From assembly GCA_013396995.1 (NCBI GenBank), contig VWZP01005243.1, forward strand, positions 85,143-149,142: a stretch of 64,000 nt of DNA, read 5' to 3'. The notes under the pieces were generated by a model. It made no database searches, had not been told where the DNA came from, and was given only the letters and a program-made list of their open reading frames with translations. A program made the position numbers and the translations under genes. Below are positions 14,901 through 29,900 of the stretch, in pieces. Within the stretch, counting starts at the first letter, position 1. Each line of letters starts with the position of its first letter. This DNA is from Dicaeum eximium (Eukaryota; Chordata; Aves; Passeriformes; Dicaeidae).

Positions 14901-17900
14901 AAGCTGTGAATAAGCAGCTTATAAATAGATGGAGGAGTGAATTCTCCTTTGTTTGCAGAAGGCAGTGTAGTTAGTTGCTGTATGTTGAGGGTGGAGTGGC
15001 CAGAGCCAAGAGCTGGTTTTGTGAGCTGGCTATTTTTAGTGTGGCTTGGTGATCTAGTTGGAAGCCCTGGGTGGGGACCTGAGCTGTGCAGAGGGAATGG
15101 ACAGTACAGAGCAGATTTCCTGAGCAGCAGCTGCCAGGTTCCTGGTGCTGGACCTGACTCAATTACAGTGACAGAGAGGGTGATCTTAGAGCTGAAAGCC
15201 TCCATAGTTCATGTTCTGGCTTCCACACACACTACTGAGACTAGGTCTACTTGAAGCTGTGGCTAGTTAACGATGCAGTGGGGTGTAGCTGTGTGGTGCT
15301 GCAGATCACATTTGGGGATCTTCAGCAAGGCTCTTGCTAGTAGCATCTCCTGGGATGTTACAAGGCCTGCATGTGCCATTCTGCAAGGTGGTGTGTGAGC
15401 TCCCTATGGTGGAAGTAAACCTGGATAATGCACAGGCTCCCTGCCCCCTGTTTAGGGACTGCACAGCATTGTCTGAAGCTTAGGTAGAGTCAGAGAGACT
15501 AAGCTGATCATCCAAAATGTGGAACAAGTTGGGAGCAAGGTTAGGGGGAAGATAGGTGTCTGGTGTATAAGTCCCAATTAGGGCAGACTGAGATGGCTGG
15601 ACTTCTTGGTTTGTAAGGTGTGTGCTTGGTTTGTAAGCTGTGTTTGACAGTGTGTGCACTGTCAAACTGACAGCTGCTGCCATAGGCTGGTGGTCATAGC
15701 CAGGCAACTTACACTGGGAAATCCTTCCTGGAGGCATTATTGTCTTCTGCCAACCCCTCTCTGCTTTAGAGATGTGTGTCTGCTGTGGCTCTGTGTGTTT
15801 GTACATGCTTCAGAAGAGCTAATGCTTGTGTCCCTCTCACTGATGGCAGTTGAACTGGTGCCTGCTCATCTTCGTGCCTCTCTGGGAGCTTTGGGAGCCT
15901 CTCATGCTACCACAGTGCGCCCTCCTAACGTGATCTGCAAGAAGCACCTTTCGTTGCAGGGTCCTTTCCATGTTCCTCCTGTGGACCTAATCCTAAAACC
16001 TTGGGACAAGATGTATACTCAGTATACCTTTGAAGCCAGATGAAAAAATGTGCCTAAATTCTGGCCTCAAAGGCAGCCAGGAGACGCCTCTGCGCTGTTG
16101 CTGGTGACACAGAAAGTGCTGATGAGCATTAAGCCTTTGGCCGAGCATGGGTGGCAGTGCTCTTCCCTGGACTTATTTGTTTGTGTCAGGTGGAGGGAGG
16201 AGCTCAGGGCGACATTTCTACCCAAACACACTCTGTGCTACTTGGTATTCATTTTGGTTACAGTCTAACCTGTTCCCTCTCTTGGCGTGGTGGTTTTAGC
16301 CTGGTAAAAAGCACTTACGCTCGCATTAAACAAATCTTGCTGCTCCACTCATAAAGGAGAGTGGAGCTGGGGCTGTTGTCATTCTGAGTGTGTGAAGTGC
16401 TGTGAGACGTCAATTGTGGCATTTGCAGAGAGCTAAAAGATTGCAGAGTTCTGTCTAGGTAAGTTTTCATTGTCTTCTTGGGCTTTTTATGAGATGATTC
16501 CCCTCAGCTCCCTTTCTGTTTTTTATTTTCTGCTATCTTATGTGCTAAATCTTCTTGGATTCAGTCAGAATTTACCCAGAAGACTCCAGTTTTGCTTGTT
16601 TTTGTTTGCAGTGCTCGTCATGCCAACAGGGCATTAGGTAATTAATGACACACTGTGCTTTATCTGTTTAAAAACATTATGGAAAAAAATTGCAAAAAGT
16701 TTCCAGTATAGGATGTTAGCTGAACTGCCTGACATTCCTGCCTCGGCCCAGGCTATTCCACAAGCACCAATTTTTATATAACTGTGTTGGGATAGATACT
16801 TCTGTTGCTGGGCTGGTTAATAGCACAGTCCCTGCTATTATATGGATCATAGACCTGGAAGTGGGCAAAAGGATGTATCAGTGAAATAGGGATGTGGCTT
16901 TAAATGACAGTATGTATGCATTTGAGCAGGACATCTTGAAAGCCTGGTGGTCTCAGCTTCAGGAACATAGCTCTTTGACTGGTGTGTTTGACCAGGATAT
17001 AAAGTATGAACATAAGCAGGTTAATGTACATTAGACAAGGTCTGGAGGTAGAAATTATTTACAGCTGGTAGAAGACCACATCTTGAGGTTCAGTGTTCCC
17101 AGAATGGTGTTTCCAAATCCTATCCAAAGCTCCTCTGCACAAGGAACTTTCCCCAGAAGCAAGCTACTTGCTGGTTTGGGATTTCTTATGTTTTTGTTGG
17201 TTTTGTTTTTTTTTTTTTTTCAGTCAGTTTTATGGGTCTTGCTGGGATTTAAAATCAACCAGAGTCTGAACACAGTTTGGTTGTAACTGAATGTAAGCCA
17301 GGCAGGAGAAAGAAATAAAGGTCACATCTTGGGACTGTGCTTGGACACTTATTTGTGTGCATTGATCCCCTGGCTTTTGAAGGGATTTCTGAGTGTGTTT
17401 CTGCTGTAAACACATTTAAATGAACTGTGCTCCAGAAGAGAATTCTCTTGGCAGTTGTGGTCTCCAGTGTGTTATATTAATTGGATGGTTTGTTCCCAGG
17501 TCAGGTAACGTAGTGAGGAGGGGTTCAGCCAGGTCTGTGGTCTCAGCTGGATCCTCTGGTCTCATCCTCAGTGGGAACAGACATCCCACAGGCAACCGCA
17601 GATTTGGTGTTTGACCTCTGTGCCTTTGTAAGGATACTTCAGGGTTCTAAAAAATGTACCCAGGTCTTCAGATACTTTAATCAGGGAATTGAAACCACCA
17701 CGGCTATTTGTGTGCTGCAGAGAATAATTAGTTGTATTTATTTAGCTGTATCTGCTTTAGCTTCACCATGGCTAGTTTGAATTTTATCCTCAGCTGCATG
17801 TGAAACTCTCAGCTCAAAGAGCACGACTGTGCATTTGAGGTTGACCTCCTTTTATAGGATCATTATAAATATGGCACTTATGTAGGTTGCTACCAAAATG

Positions 17901-20900
17901 CAGTAATGACCGAGAATGACATTTCTCATCTTGCAAAACGTCCCTCAGGCACACAGGACTGTCCCTGCAGAGCTGGAAGGATTTCTTCCAGAAGCATTGC
18001 TCAGGAGGTTTTAAGTGATTTGTAGCAAGGTATCAGCATACATGATCTGGGTGATGTCCTTGGACTAATCCATCCTTCAAACCTCCTAGTTTCCAGATCC
18101 TATTATTTTTCTGCTAAAACCTGTAGGGACATCCACAAGGGAAGTTCAGCACCAAGAGTGGAAGGCTAGATGAATGTAATGTTGTAACATCTGACTGTGC
18201 TTTTTCTAAATTACAGAACAAATCAGATTAAGAATATCTGATATTCCCAGGACAAGTTAGCTGCCCTATGCTTGCCCAAACCCCATCAAATACACTACCA
18301 AAATGTAGTATTTCCTTCCATCCATGAATTTTTGCCATTTTAAAATTGACCAAGGTTGGTCAGAGGATGAACTCTTGATTTCAGCCCTTTTGTTAGATCT
18401 GCTGTTCTTGCTGTTTGTCAGAGCAGTTCTTGAAGGGGCAGACAGGAAGGTGCAGATTCTCCTGCATCAATGATTGTTCTGCTGCTCCTTTCCCTGTGCT
18501 CTCCTGTTTGCATCTCAGTGACATTGGCAGGGTGGCTCAGGCAGCATCTTCTTTTGTGACTCTGCTGGATATTTCTTCTTTGGCCATCTAGTTTTTGAAA
18601 ACAAAACAGGTATTTTGCTTTGAAAACTAAAGTGTAACTCTCCAAGGCTGGCTTTTTTTGAAGGATGGATTCAGACAGAAATAATCTTTCTAAATTATAG
18701 GTTTAAAATTACCCTACCATTATACAACAGCTTGGCACTTCTCCAGAAAGCTGAAGATGTTTGGAACCTTTTCCACTGAAATGATAATTGCCCAATGAAA
18801 ACAGGATTTGGGGAAATATAAACTGACATCAAGCTACCCCTTTTTGCTACAAAATATATTGACTCTGCACTATTGCAAAATTGCTTTTGATGATTTGATC
18901 ATGGAAGAATGTAGTGAAAGGCTCTTAATACCCCACTCCCATGTGCAGGGGAAATTGCAATGCATCCATACAAATCTGAGCTGAGACGAGACTTTCCACT
19001 GACTTCAAACAGCTCTGCCTTTCGTGCTCAGAGTTGCACAGGCCACTATTAAAATTTCTTTAAAGTCCTTAACAACCAGGTGTTTTCTTTGTGTGCCAGA
19101 ATGGAAGTCACTTTTTTCTTCAACCAAATTTTCAATATTTGGTTTCTTTACTCCTGTGCTGCTGTGAAGGTACTGAAGGGTAGGAATTAAGTACTTCAGA
19201 GTCTGAAGCTGAAAAAGAAATAGATATTTGTGTGAAGTATCATTTTCCCCATAAAACTCCCTGTTTCAGGATATTGTGGAGTTTACTAGTGTACTGGAAA
19301 TCATTTAGGAAGTTTTTAAGATGTAGATCAGCAAATGGGTGTGTGTGTGTGTAAATAGATAAACAGATGTACAGAGGTTTGGGAGAACAGGCTTAATGCC
19401 CAGTGGATCCTCTCTGTGAGCACTGAAGTGCCCAAGTGAATCAAAAAAACAAACTTTCCCATGGACTGTGAGCGATTTCTTTGTTTAGCTCAGTTTGCCT
19501 ACCTACTTTATACTACAGCATGGAAAGGCTTATATTTTCCTCTGTTTAAGAAAGTAAAAGATGGATGTTAGTCAGAGAGCCTGTCCAGCTGGTAAAAGTG
19601 AACTGTCAGGGGCTGACAACCTATGAATGGAGTTACCTTGGAGATGCAATAGAAGACCAACAACTAGACATTGAGGTTTTAATGAATGCCTGCCAAGCGA
19701 GGCAGAATGTGTGAAAACAGCATGGCTGGTCCTTGAAACAAAGAGCAGAGGTGCTGGGATGCTGGAGCAGCTCAGAGAGGAGCAGCAATGGTGTAAGGCC
19801 ACACCTGAAGTTGTCTGGGGACTCTGAGCCCAGAGGAGCTGTTCAGAAACATTTTTTCTGTGTGTGTTGTTTGCAGTTGCTCAGGAAACCACTGGCAGGA
19901 CTATGAGAAGGGGCAGTCTTAGAGTGTTGAATTGTGGCTGATAAGGGCATCAGTAGCCTGCTGCAAGCATTTAGAGAGGAAAAAAAAATCCCTTAAATGA
20001 CAAGAGTAAGGGATTTCGGCTCATGTAACCCCAAACAGCCCAACTTAGCGATAAGAGTTAATTTCCAGCCTTTGCCTGAACTAAATTATCTGTCTAGTCC
20101 CTGCTTATAGCATAAACTTCCAAATGCATCCTAGACTGACTTCAGGTAAGTTTGAGGTGCTTGTGGATCAGTAAAGCAAAGGTTTTCTGTGTGTGTCTTC
20201 AGTAACAGGATGTCACTTCTAATACCATGGAATCAGCTGAGATAGAGGGAAGATGACTGATGTGCATGGATATGTAGATTCTGTAAATCTATAGCTGCTG
20301 CATTATTTACTGAGATATGTATTTTACAATTACATCCAATGGGGCAAAGGACTCACTTCTAAACTGGAGCTTCCTTCCACCTTCTGCAAATGCACATAAA
20401 GGCTTGGTTGGATTGAGATCTTCAGAGGCAGGATAACTCCTTCTGTGGAAGGAATGTGTGGGTCCAGAAGTGTTTGGGGTGGATTTTTCTCAATCCTTTA
20501 GTTTGGCACCAAGAAGTTCACTCAAGCCTCTTCTCCTGAAATGAGTTCCTTGGACTTTGGTTGGTGGGCCAGGAGGACTTTATTGCTGCAGTTTTGAACC
20601 TGACTTTCCCAGGAGGGGTTTGCTGGTCATAAGGCCAGCACTGGTCTCAAGTGGGCTCCAAGAGATGGGTCTTTTCTACAGTGGCACAGTGAATTAGCCT
20701 TGTTACACAGTGACCTTGTGGTATGCCTATTTCTGGTTAAAAAAAACCTTGAAATGTGGGGTTTTTTTAGCCTTTCTTTATAATCACTTCCTATCCCTTT
20801 ACCTTGAGGGTGGTTTTTTTCCTCCCCATAGTTGCAGTGTTGTCTTAAGGAAAGCCTGTGTTTTGTGACTTTGGGAAATGTGCAGTGTGCTCTTCTAGAA

Positions 20901-23900
20901 TCTGTAGTATTTGTTAGGCCTTGCAGCCTAGGTTGCTGCTGACTTCTGTCAAGAGAAACTACTCAGACTTACGACAATGGCGGGATTGTTTCCTCTGTCA
21001 GGTATGGAAAGGGGCAGAGTGGGACTCCCTGGATCCCATCCCCTAATCAGATCATACTCTGTGCTAGGTCAGGCAATGCTGGAGCTGGAACTCTTGTCTC
21101 AGGTCCCTGTGCCATCAGGTTGCCATCTGACAATATCATGTTAAGTGCTGAAGCCATGGATGCTTGCTTTGTCACTGGCTTGGGTGGATGTAAGGACTCC
21201 TATTACAGAAAGGTCTAGCAGGTCAATCTGGCTTGCTGATGAGTGCCATCAAAGAAGTAGCATCAACACCAAAGTGATTTCCATGGAAGCTCAGGGAAAG
21301 GTTCGAAAAATATTTTGCCTCATGCCTAATTGGGAATGTTTGCATATAGCAGCATGGAATGCCTAAAGTTATAGGTGCTTGATTGAATGTGCCAGCAGGA
21401 GGCCGAGTGTTTGCTGTATCCATTTCCTGAGTGGATGAGAGCATTCATGCCAGCAGGGAATTCAGCCCTGTGGGAGTAAGGCCAAGGGGTGTCTGCCTGT
21501 CTGGCCATCAGTATGCTGGAGGCTTACTCAGAAAATGGGACTTGACAGATACACTCTGCTGCACAAAACCGGACAGCATTAATGGTGTTGCCAAATTTAA
21601 CTTGCAGCCATCGTCCGAACTGTTTCTCATTAGCTGTCCCAGCTGTGTCACTGCTGCTGACGGGAACTGGCCTCCACAACCTGCTCTGTAAACACTTTCC
21701 AGAGCTCAGCTTGGACAATGATTATGACTCTGCTGCTGTGAGTCTCCTGGGTTGGATCTGGGTCTGTCCATAGGAAAGGATTACAAAACAGAAGGCTCAT
21801 ATCATCACGGTTTGTTTATGGTGGTTTTGGGAAATGCCAGAGCAGTGCTACAGCTTGGATCTTTCCATTGAAGCCTGCAGATTCTCTGTAGAGAACCTGT
21901 CTGCTCTGCACTGCAGTAGCACTGATCTTAGTCCAGAAACTATTTGGGTATTTTTGGCTGCACTTTGGAAAAATTCATTCAGTCTAATGGCATTTCGAAG
22001 AGGAAAAACAAAAGTATCTAAGAGCCTGAGGTTTGAGAAGTTGGCTGTTGCACACTGGGTGGAATTCTGAATGGAAAAATAATGTGGATTTCTGCTATGC
22101 AGAGCTAGTTGTCCAGGCCTATGGCGCTACCTCATGTCAATTAAAACTGCAGGATGGCTGCTACTAAATGCTCATATTCGGTTGCATTTCATGGGTTCAA
22201 GATTGCTGTAAACCCAGACAGAAATAAACATGTATGCTGAATTGTTTTGAATAATATTCCATTAGCAATATTAGCTACCTATTTTGCAAGTGCTTTAGAT
22301 AATTTTAATAATATGACAAAAAAGCCACTCTCTATTAAGTCAGAAGGTTGTAAGACGATGAAGTGAAAATTGGTTTAGAGTGAGTACAGGAGATGACCAG
22401 GCAGCTGAACATGCAGTGTAGAGCACAGCTAAAGGAAGCTGTAGTATTTTCTTGTAGCTGTCTCTTGAACCCCTAATTGTAGGAGGGAAAATCTAGGAGG
22501 AAAAGAAATACAAGAAGAATAAGCTTGAATGCTCTTCTGTCTCCTGGATCCCATCTGTGATTCACCCAAGCCTGTGCTGGAGAGGTGTTGCACACATCTA
22601 AAAGGAGCTTGCTAATACTCATCATCTTATCAAGACCGTGGTTGCAGCATCTGAGGGCCCTGGGCTCCATCCTGAACCCCTCCATGCTTGCCTGTGTGCT
22701 GTGGGCAGGTGCCTCCTGGTGTTGCCTGCTGGGCTTTGGTCAGCACGGCTGCCTGTGGAGGGTAGGGAGCTCAGTCTATAAATCTCTTCTGCGCAACACT
22801 GTAAAATCTGGTTTCTCACGGTACTGAGTTGTTGTACACTTTGCATTTTGTTTGGCTGGTGGAAATCCTGAGAGTAAGTGGGGCATCAGGCACTTTATAT
22901 TGTTGTTGTCACTCAGGAGACATTTGCTTACTAGTGGTGGCTTATTTACTTAATTAAATTCAAATGGTGGTTTTAGACGCTGAGACTGCTTGACCCTGTG
23001 TTTTGTGAAAATCCATTGATGCAACAGTCTATGTTTATGAAAAGCTGAAAGTGTGAGAAATATGGTAAATCTTGCAAGGAGCCTTGGCTCCTTGGCTGGG
23101 AGGAGATGCTCTTGTCCTTCCTGCCAGGTTATCTGCATTGGGACCAGAGTGGTGAATCATGGTAATGTGCAATGAGCAATGTTCTCTTCTGTTCTCCATA
23201 TGGAGATGGCCAGTGTGGGTCCCATGGGGAGGATGACTGGAGCGCTGCTGTTGGCCAGGTTGTGTTTGCATGAAGTGCTGGGGGAAGGACCTCATGCAAA
23301 ACCCTTGACCAGACCTGTGTCCCCTTGCAGAGATGCACTCGATGCTGCCAGCGTGCTTTATAATCAAGTTGATGAGGGCGTTCACCAGCTGGTGATGCTG
23401 TCAAACAAGCGCATCCAGGAGCTGGAGCTGGTGATGGAGTTCGAGAAAGTGCAAGAGTGTTTTAAGGAGGTAAGGCCTACCTGTCAGTTCCAGTGGCTGC
23501 TGCCCTCCGACTGTGTGTTCCATAGCAGGTACTGGGCCTGTTGATCTGCTGTGTGAAGGTGTACAGTGATGCTTGATGCTTAAAAAAGATCAACTGAACA
23601 TAAGAATTTGAGAGTTTCAGCAGTGCTGAGAATCAAGCCACTAAATTCCCTGGTATCTCTTGATGCCGGGTGAAAGTCCCGTGGCTTCTCTCTTGGTGTG
23701 GATCAATCAAACCCCATAAGCATCTGTGAAGTGGCTTATAGGTAAGCCATACACTTGGAGGTTGGGTGCCTTTTTTGACCCTCTCAGCAAGACTGTTGAT
23801 GAGGCATTCATCGTACTTCACCTTGAGAAGCAGCAGAGCAATGACAACAGGGTGATAAGTCTGTGTGTCCTGTTTGGGCTGTAGCTCCTGCAGGGTTTGC

Positions 23901-26900
23901 TGACATCCTGTTGTAGAATATCCCTGCCCCACAGTGGCTGCCCATCCCTGTCATGTACTCTGTTGTTTAGATTCCTGTGCTGTTCTCAGGTCCCTGATAT
24001 CTGATAAGTCCAGGCACACTCCTTCCCCTCTGGGTGCAGCACCAGGCACACTCGGTTTGCCTGTGGGTGCAGCCCTCTCTACAGGCTCCAGGACGGGAAC
24101 AGCCTCTTGTCCTTAGCCCAAGAGCCATGCTCAACCATCCACCCCCTTCACTCCTGTGGGACCTTCAACTTCCCTTTGTTCAGTGCTTTTTGAAACTCTT
24201 GACAGCCATGGGGTAACTGAAGCAAACAGGCACTGGCTTTCAGAAAGACCTTTGAAACCTGTAGCCATGTTGATAGAGGACCTCAAAAAGTCTTAAAGCA
24301 GCTCAGGTCTGAGCATCCTACAACAGCTGATCAGTCCTTTCAGTGTTTTATATCCCAGATGTTCCATGTTGCAGATCCCTAAGCCTGAACTCAACCTTGC
24401 CACATGGTCTCCTGTGCTGTAACGCATCAACAATGAGAAGTCTATGTGTCCTTAAAAATCACGATTAGGATCAGTTTCACCATTGTTGTTTTGGGATTCT
24501 GGGCTCCTCTCCTCTAGTGGGAACTGGATTTGCAAAGGAGTCTGTAGCCTACCTAGTGTTTTCACAGACCAAGGTGGATCCAGGAGTTTTAATGACTTCC
24601 ATTTGGAAGCAGACACTTGGGCGCCATGCAGGATGTGTTCAGGACAAGAAGTGTGTTGCAAGAACCTGGTAGAGACTTTTGTTAAACACACAGGTTCCTA
24701 ATACCAAACAGAAATGGAAAAAGGCACAAAAGCAAGCACTGCAACCTGTTTCTGCTTTAAGCTGAACATTATTTTTTTGTTGAATTGAGTAACACTCAAG
24801 TGCTCCCAGCTTACTTTGCTTGTAGATCACCAATAATGGCAGCAGCTGCTCCTGCTGTTAAGCCTGCCTGGGAGCTCTAGGCAGCAGCAGTGTGCCCCTC
24901 TGCAATACTGAGAACCCACCAGCATCTCTTCCACTTTCCAGTGAGCTTGCTCCTTGTAACCTTCTCACAGTCCACAAAACTAGGAATTTGTCCTTGACTA
25001 TGGGGTTGTGTTGTGATATGGATTCAGATGACATAGGAAAACAGGATGTGTGGGCATTAGGAAGCACTTAGTCTGTCCCTTCCCTCAGGTGCATCTATGC
25101 CTGGAGCACTGCAGACAAGTTTACCAGCCTGTTTTTAAAACCTAGTGATGATGGAGATGCTGTGTTATCCTACCTGGCCTCCTATGACTACTTTGCTCTT
25201 TGGATGCTCTTGGTAGTCAGTCCTCTAGACCTCTTTGAGGATTTGGGCTGATAACTGCAGCAATAGCTGGGCTCCACTGAGGAACATGCAGTTGCTGCTC
25301 AGCTTTGTGGAGAGCTGCCTTCAGAAAACCAGTAGCTGAGAGTCCCAGAGAGCCATGAAACATTGCAGATGGGGAGAATCCATCAATACATTCACACTAA
25401 CGTGGTTCTTGTCCCGCCAGTCAGAAAAGGGAAGTCGTGTGGGAAATCTGGCAACAAAGAGATTTGATCCCAGTTGGGGATAACAATAATAGGAATGTCA
25501 GGCCAGTCTGCAGGTTGCAGAGCTTGCTTTAGACCATGGCTCACCCAAAACAGAGCCCAGGCAGCCACTTGCCCTGTTTATGCCTAAGGCTAGTGAGCAA
25601 TAGCAGAGCTTTTCAATTACTCTGTAACCTGAAGTGGAAAAACTCTTAGCAGGAGGCTCAGACTGAAATGCTGGAATGGGGGGGAGAAGTCTACACACAT
25701 TCTTTCCAGTAATGAGATGACCAGCATGAGAGCAGTTCCTTGCTCTTTCCACATGAAGGCCTATGTTGGTGAGTAGCACAGGATGACTAACAAGCAGGGC
25801 TTATTATCCCTTTTCTTCTAGGTCAGCAGTTGGATTGAGAATGTTGGCAGAAAACGGCTAAAGGAAACTATCAACCTGGATGATTCTTTGGAGATGCTGC
25901 TTCAAGCACAAAAGCAGTTCAAGGAGTTTGATCTTGTTGCCAGTGTAAGTGCTGTCAGATTGGAAAATTATATTTTCCAGCATCTGAGTTGGTAGCATGT
26001 GTGTCTTGTATGTGCTCAGCCAAACACATGATGCTAAGAGGGTTCATCACCAAAGTGTGTGTTCCATCTCACTACATAGTCTCCCTGCTCTCCTTTTGCA
26101 GACAAAGCCACCAGCTCAACACTTAGTAGATGGCATTTACCAGTCTTGGGGAAAATAACTACTGGGTTGAAAGATGGGGTTTTTTGTTCCTCCTTTGATG
26201 TGCTTGTAACACTGCCTTTTTTTAAAATCCTAACTGAGCCATGGTCTTGCTGTGTAGGCCTTTACAAGCTGCTGTGTGACGAGTGTAAATCGTGAGATCA
26301 GGCTCCAGAATTTTACTGTAAACAAAGACACTCCTGGTCATGTGATGTGAACCTTAAAAACTGGTCTAATTAGCCCTAGCTGTTAATGGCCTTGAAGACT
26401 ACTTACTGTTGATTCCAGGTCTCTATCCTCATAAGCAATTCCTTTTTGTTTTCAGGAATATTGCAAAAGGGGACAGGAAGCATTAAAGAAGATGAATCAA
26501 TGGGAAGATTTTTCCTTTGTGGATGTGCATTCTTACAGGGTAAAGCTGCAGACCTACGGAGATCAGCTGGAGGAGTTCTGCACCCAACTGGATGAAATGA
26601 GGCACCGAATCTGTGAAACAGTCAGGCTGTATGAATTCTTTGACAAGGTAAGACAAGGCATCTGCTGCACAGAGAAAGGTGTAAAAAGTCTGCTCAGACT
26701 CAGTCCAGTGCTAGATTGTTTATGAAAGGTGTGAAATACAGTATTTGCTCCATCAGGGAGCTGGATCTATAACCTGCAGCAGTCCCCTCGTGCTCATGTG
26801 TCTGCAGTGATTTTTTTCAAGTCAGCATGGGGGAGAAGGGTTGGGAGTGTCTTCCAGAAAATGTCTACATCTGTTAAGCACAGAGCTTTTCTGCTCTCTG

Positions 26901-29900
26901 AGCTGGAGCTTTTTAACCCGTTTAGTGGCAACAGTGGGCAGAAGGATTATGGCAGTGCTGGCTCTAATGACAAGGGCCAAAAGATGGGCTGATTGTGTCC
27001 AGTCCTGGCCACCATGCCAGGGTAGGCTGCCTACATTTTCCTGCTATGTCCTTACACACTGGCAAGTCCAGCCTGTTGACCCATCAGGAGTAGCATCCTG
27101 CTCTTCATTCCTAAATACAGTCCAACTCCTCCCACGTGGAGGCCTGCGTGAGGAAAGGGAGCACCATAATGGAGAGCTGGGAAGTGTGGCTGAGGGAACA
27201 AGGGATCCCTGGATCATCAGGGATCTGGGAGGCAGGAGAAGAGGATATGTGTGGTGACTGTGCTGAGTGCCTGACCTTTCCACCTGTTTGGTTTAGTACA
27301 AATGCACCCATTTAGCAGATCTGCACTTGGATTTGGTGTTCTTTAATTTCTAAAGTTGCAGATGAATAAGCAGTAGGATTTTCTAAGTGCATTTTAAAAT
27401 ACAACTTTGGCAAGAACAGAAGGCCAGGGAGCCTGTACTCCATTTATTCCACACTTGTACAAACATTGGGTATTGAAGTTCTCAAATTCCAGAAAGAATA
27501 GACACTAAAAGTTAAGCTGTACCAGATGTAGGTGCCACTTAGTTGCTGTCTCTGAGCTGCCTTGGCAACCAGAAGTGCTCAGGGGAGGAGGGAGGAAATT
27601 CAGCTAAACATGAAAACATGGCAGAGCATCCTGTGTGAGGCAGAAAAGTGGAGAAGGCAGCCCAGTACACTGCTGTCAGGGCAATGAGGATTGAGTTTTA
27701 TGATGCTCTGCAGGTCTGCTCTGGCTCATCTCTGCAGCTTGCTGTGCAGGTGGGGGACCCTCTTGCTGTGGAAATACGTTTGGGTTTTTTTTCACCCCAG
27801 TGGAGAGAGAATTGCCTCCCGTGCCGTAGGAGAATGGCAAGAACCTATGGTTCTCTACCTCACTGAACAGAGACGTTCAGGGGCTGCTCTGGTACTTGAA
27901 CACCCCTTGCCGTCATGGGGGATCCTGGGAAGGGTTTTCTCATGTTTCTTTTGATAAATTGAGGCACACAAAAGTACCAAGCCTTCCTTGGCATACTGAC
28001 AATTCTGCAGCCAAGCCAAACATTGGTTGTATGTGAACCCTTCCAGCCAGAGCTGGAAGTCTCTGGAGCACAAATGTGGACTGTAGCACATGATCATAGA
28101 ACCATACAATGGTTTGAGCTTGAAGGGATTTTAAAGCAATCATCCAGTTCCAACTTCCCTGCTACAGGCAGGGATGCCACCCACTAGACCAGGTTGCTAC
28201 AAACCCCCACCTTGGCCTTGAACACTTACAGGGATGGGGCAACCACAACTTCTCTGGACAACCTGTGCCACGGCCTCACCACCCTCACAGAAAAGAATTT
28301 CTTCCTAATATCCAATCTAATCCTGCCTTCTGTCAGTTTGAAGCTATTCTCTCTTGTCCTGTTACTCCATGCCCTTGTCCAAAGTCCCTCTCCAGCTCTC
28401 TTGGAGCCTCTTCAGGTTCTGCAAGGTGTTCTAAGGTCTCCCCAAAGCTTCCAGGCTGCTCAATGCTCCGAAATTACATTGTGCTGGTAGCTCTTGGGCT
28501 GCCAGGATAGTTGGATGTGACTCTATAGCAGTGTGTTCCTCCACAGTTTCAAAGCCTTTTCAGAGCCTGGGTGATTTCTAGGGACACAAATGCTACATAG
28601 ACCCCAACAGTGGCCCATTAATTTTTTGAGGGCATTGCAGCTTCTTTTTTGGTGGATGTAAACTCCAGGATGCAGTCCTTGGCAGCAGCAGCAGCCCTCT
28701 TGGTTGTGCCTTTCATGCTGCAAGGCCCCAGTGAAAACAAAATGATAGTGGCACAGTGTGTTTGCACACTGCTTTGTGTGGAGGAGAGGCAGCTGGCTCA
28801 GGGAGAGAGGAGGATTTTGATCTCATTGGTTTCAGCAGCATTATAAACAATTCTGGTGGTGTAAATATACCATGTGTGTATTGTGAACCAGTGGCCCACT
28901 GAAACAAGGAGTGTAGAGGGATACATCCTGCAGCTGTAGGATCAGTGCAGAAATTGCTGCATAGCATGAAAGTTCTTTCAGTGCCTATGAGTTTGATCTT
29001 GATCTCTGGAATGCTTTCTGCCTTCCCAAAGCAAAGTTAGTGGTGTGGTCTGGGAGGTGGGGGATAAGCAGATTTCACTGTCTTCTGATACTGAGGTGCT
29101 TCTGACGTTCCTGCATTGAGCTTGTCAGTGCCTGCCTAACTCCTTCTCCCTTCCCTAATATCTGAGGGGATATCTCCAGCAGGAGTCCACAATAAGCAAT
29201 GTCCTTGATTTTCTTTCTCGTAAAGAGCCTGCAGAGTGCCAAACCCCAGGATCTGGGGAGGAAGCCCAAGGATGCGTAAGCAATGTACACTATGGTAATG
29301 AGCTGGCAAGCTCAGCTCTCCACACATCTCAGCATGCAGCAAGGCAGGGGAACGCCCCCCACGGAGATCATGGTGTTCATCCCTCACGTACCTCGCTGCC
29401 TACTGGCAGTGGGAGGCTCTGTTGTGCTGACCCTCCTACCTGTGGTGGGCAAGTGTTCTGTAGGGTGCTGCCTGTGGCTGCTGGACAGGCTGTGGGACAG
29501 GACAGCATAACCCCATATGCCCCATCAAGATGCTGTCCTGTGTTTTTTCACTGCTTGGCAGTTCCTGAAGGCTTGTCAGAGCTCCTTGCAGTGAGGCAGG
29601 CTGAGCTGGGCCAGACCACATGGAGCTTGCACATGGGCTGGCAGGGTTCCCTCCCCAAAGACATGACTGGTGCCAAGCTGGATGTTTCCATTTGTCCTTG
29701 CTTCCTTTGTGGCAGGAGCCCTTGGTGCCTGACAGGGAGTGGATGATGGTTGGGCTGAGGCAGGAGGAGCAGTGAAGGAAGCTGCTTTCCCCTCCTCTGA
29801 CTGTGGGCTGGAGGATTGTTTTTCAGTACCACAAAGTCAATGTGGGTATATTCGGGGACCTGCCATCTCCCTGTGGCTTCAAGCCTGGTTTGGCCACTGT

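Noticed and set aside
19339..19352. GT run as a structural or regulatory element
   Set aside because: Only about seven dinucleotides, too short to distinguish from background.
28194..28510. Two overlapping plus-strand open frames
   Set aside because: They lie inside the CR1 fragment, in antisense to the element.
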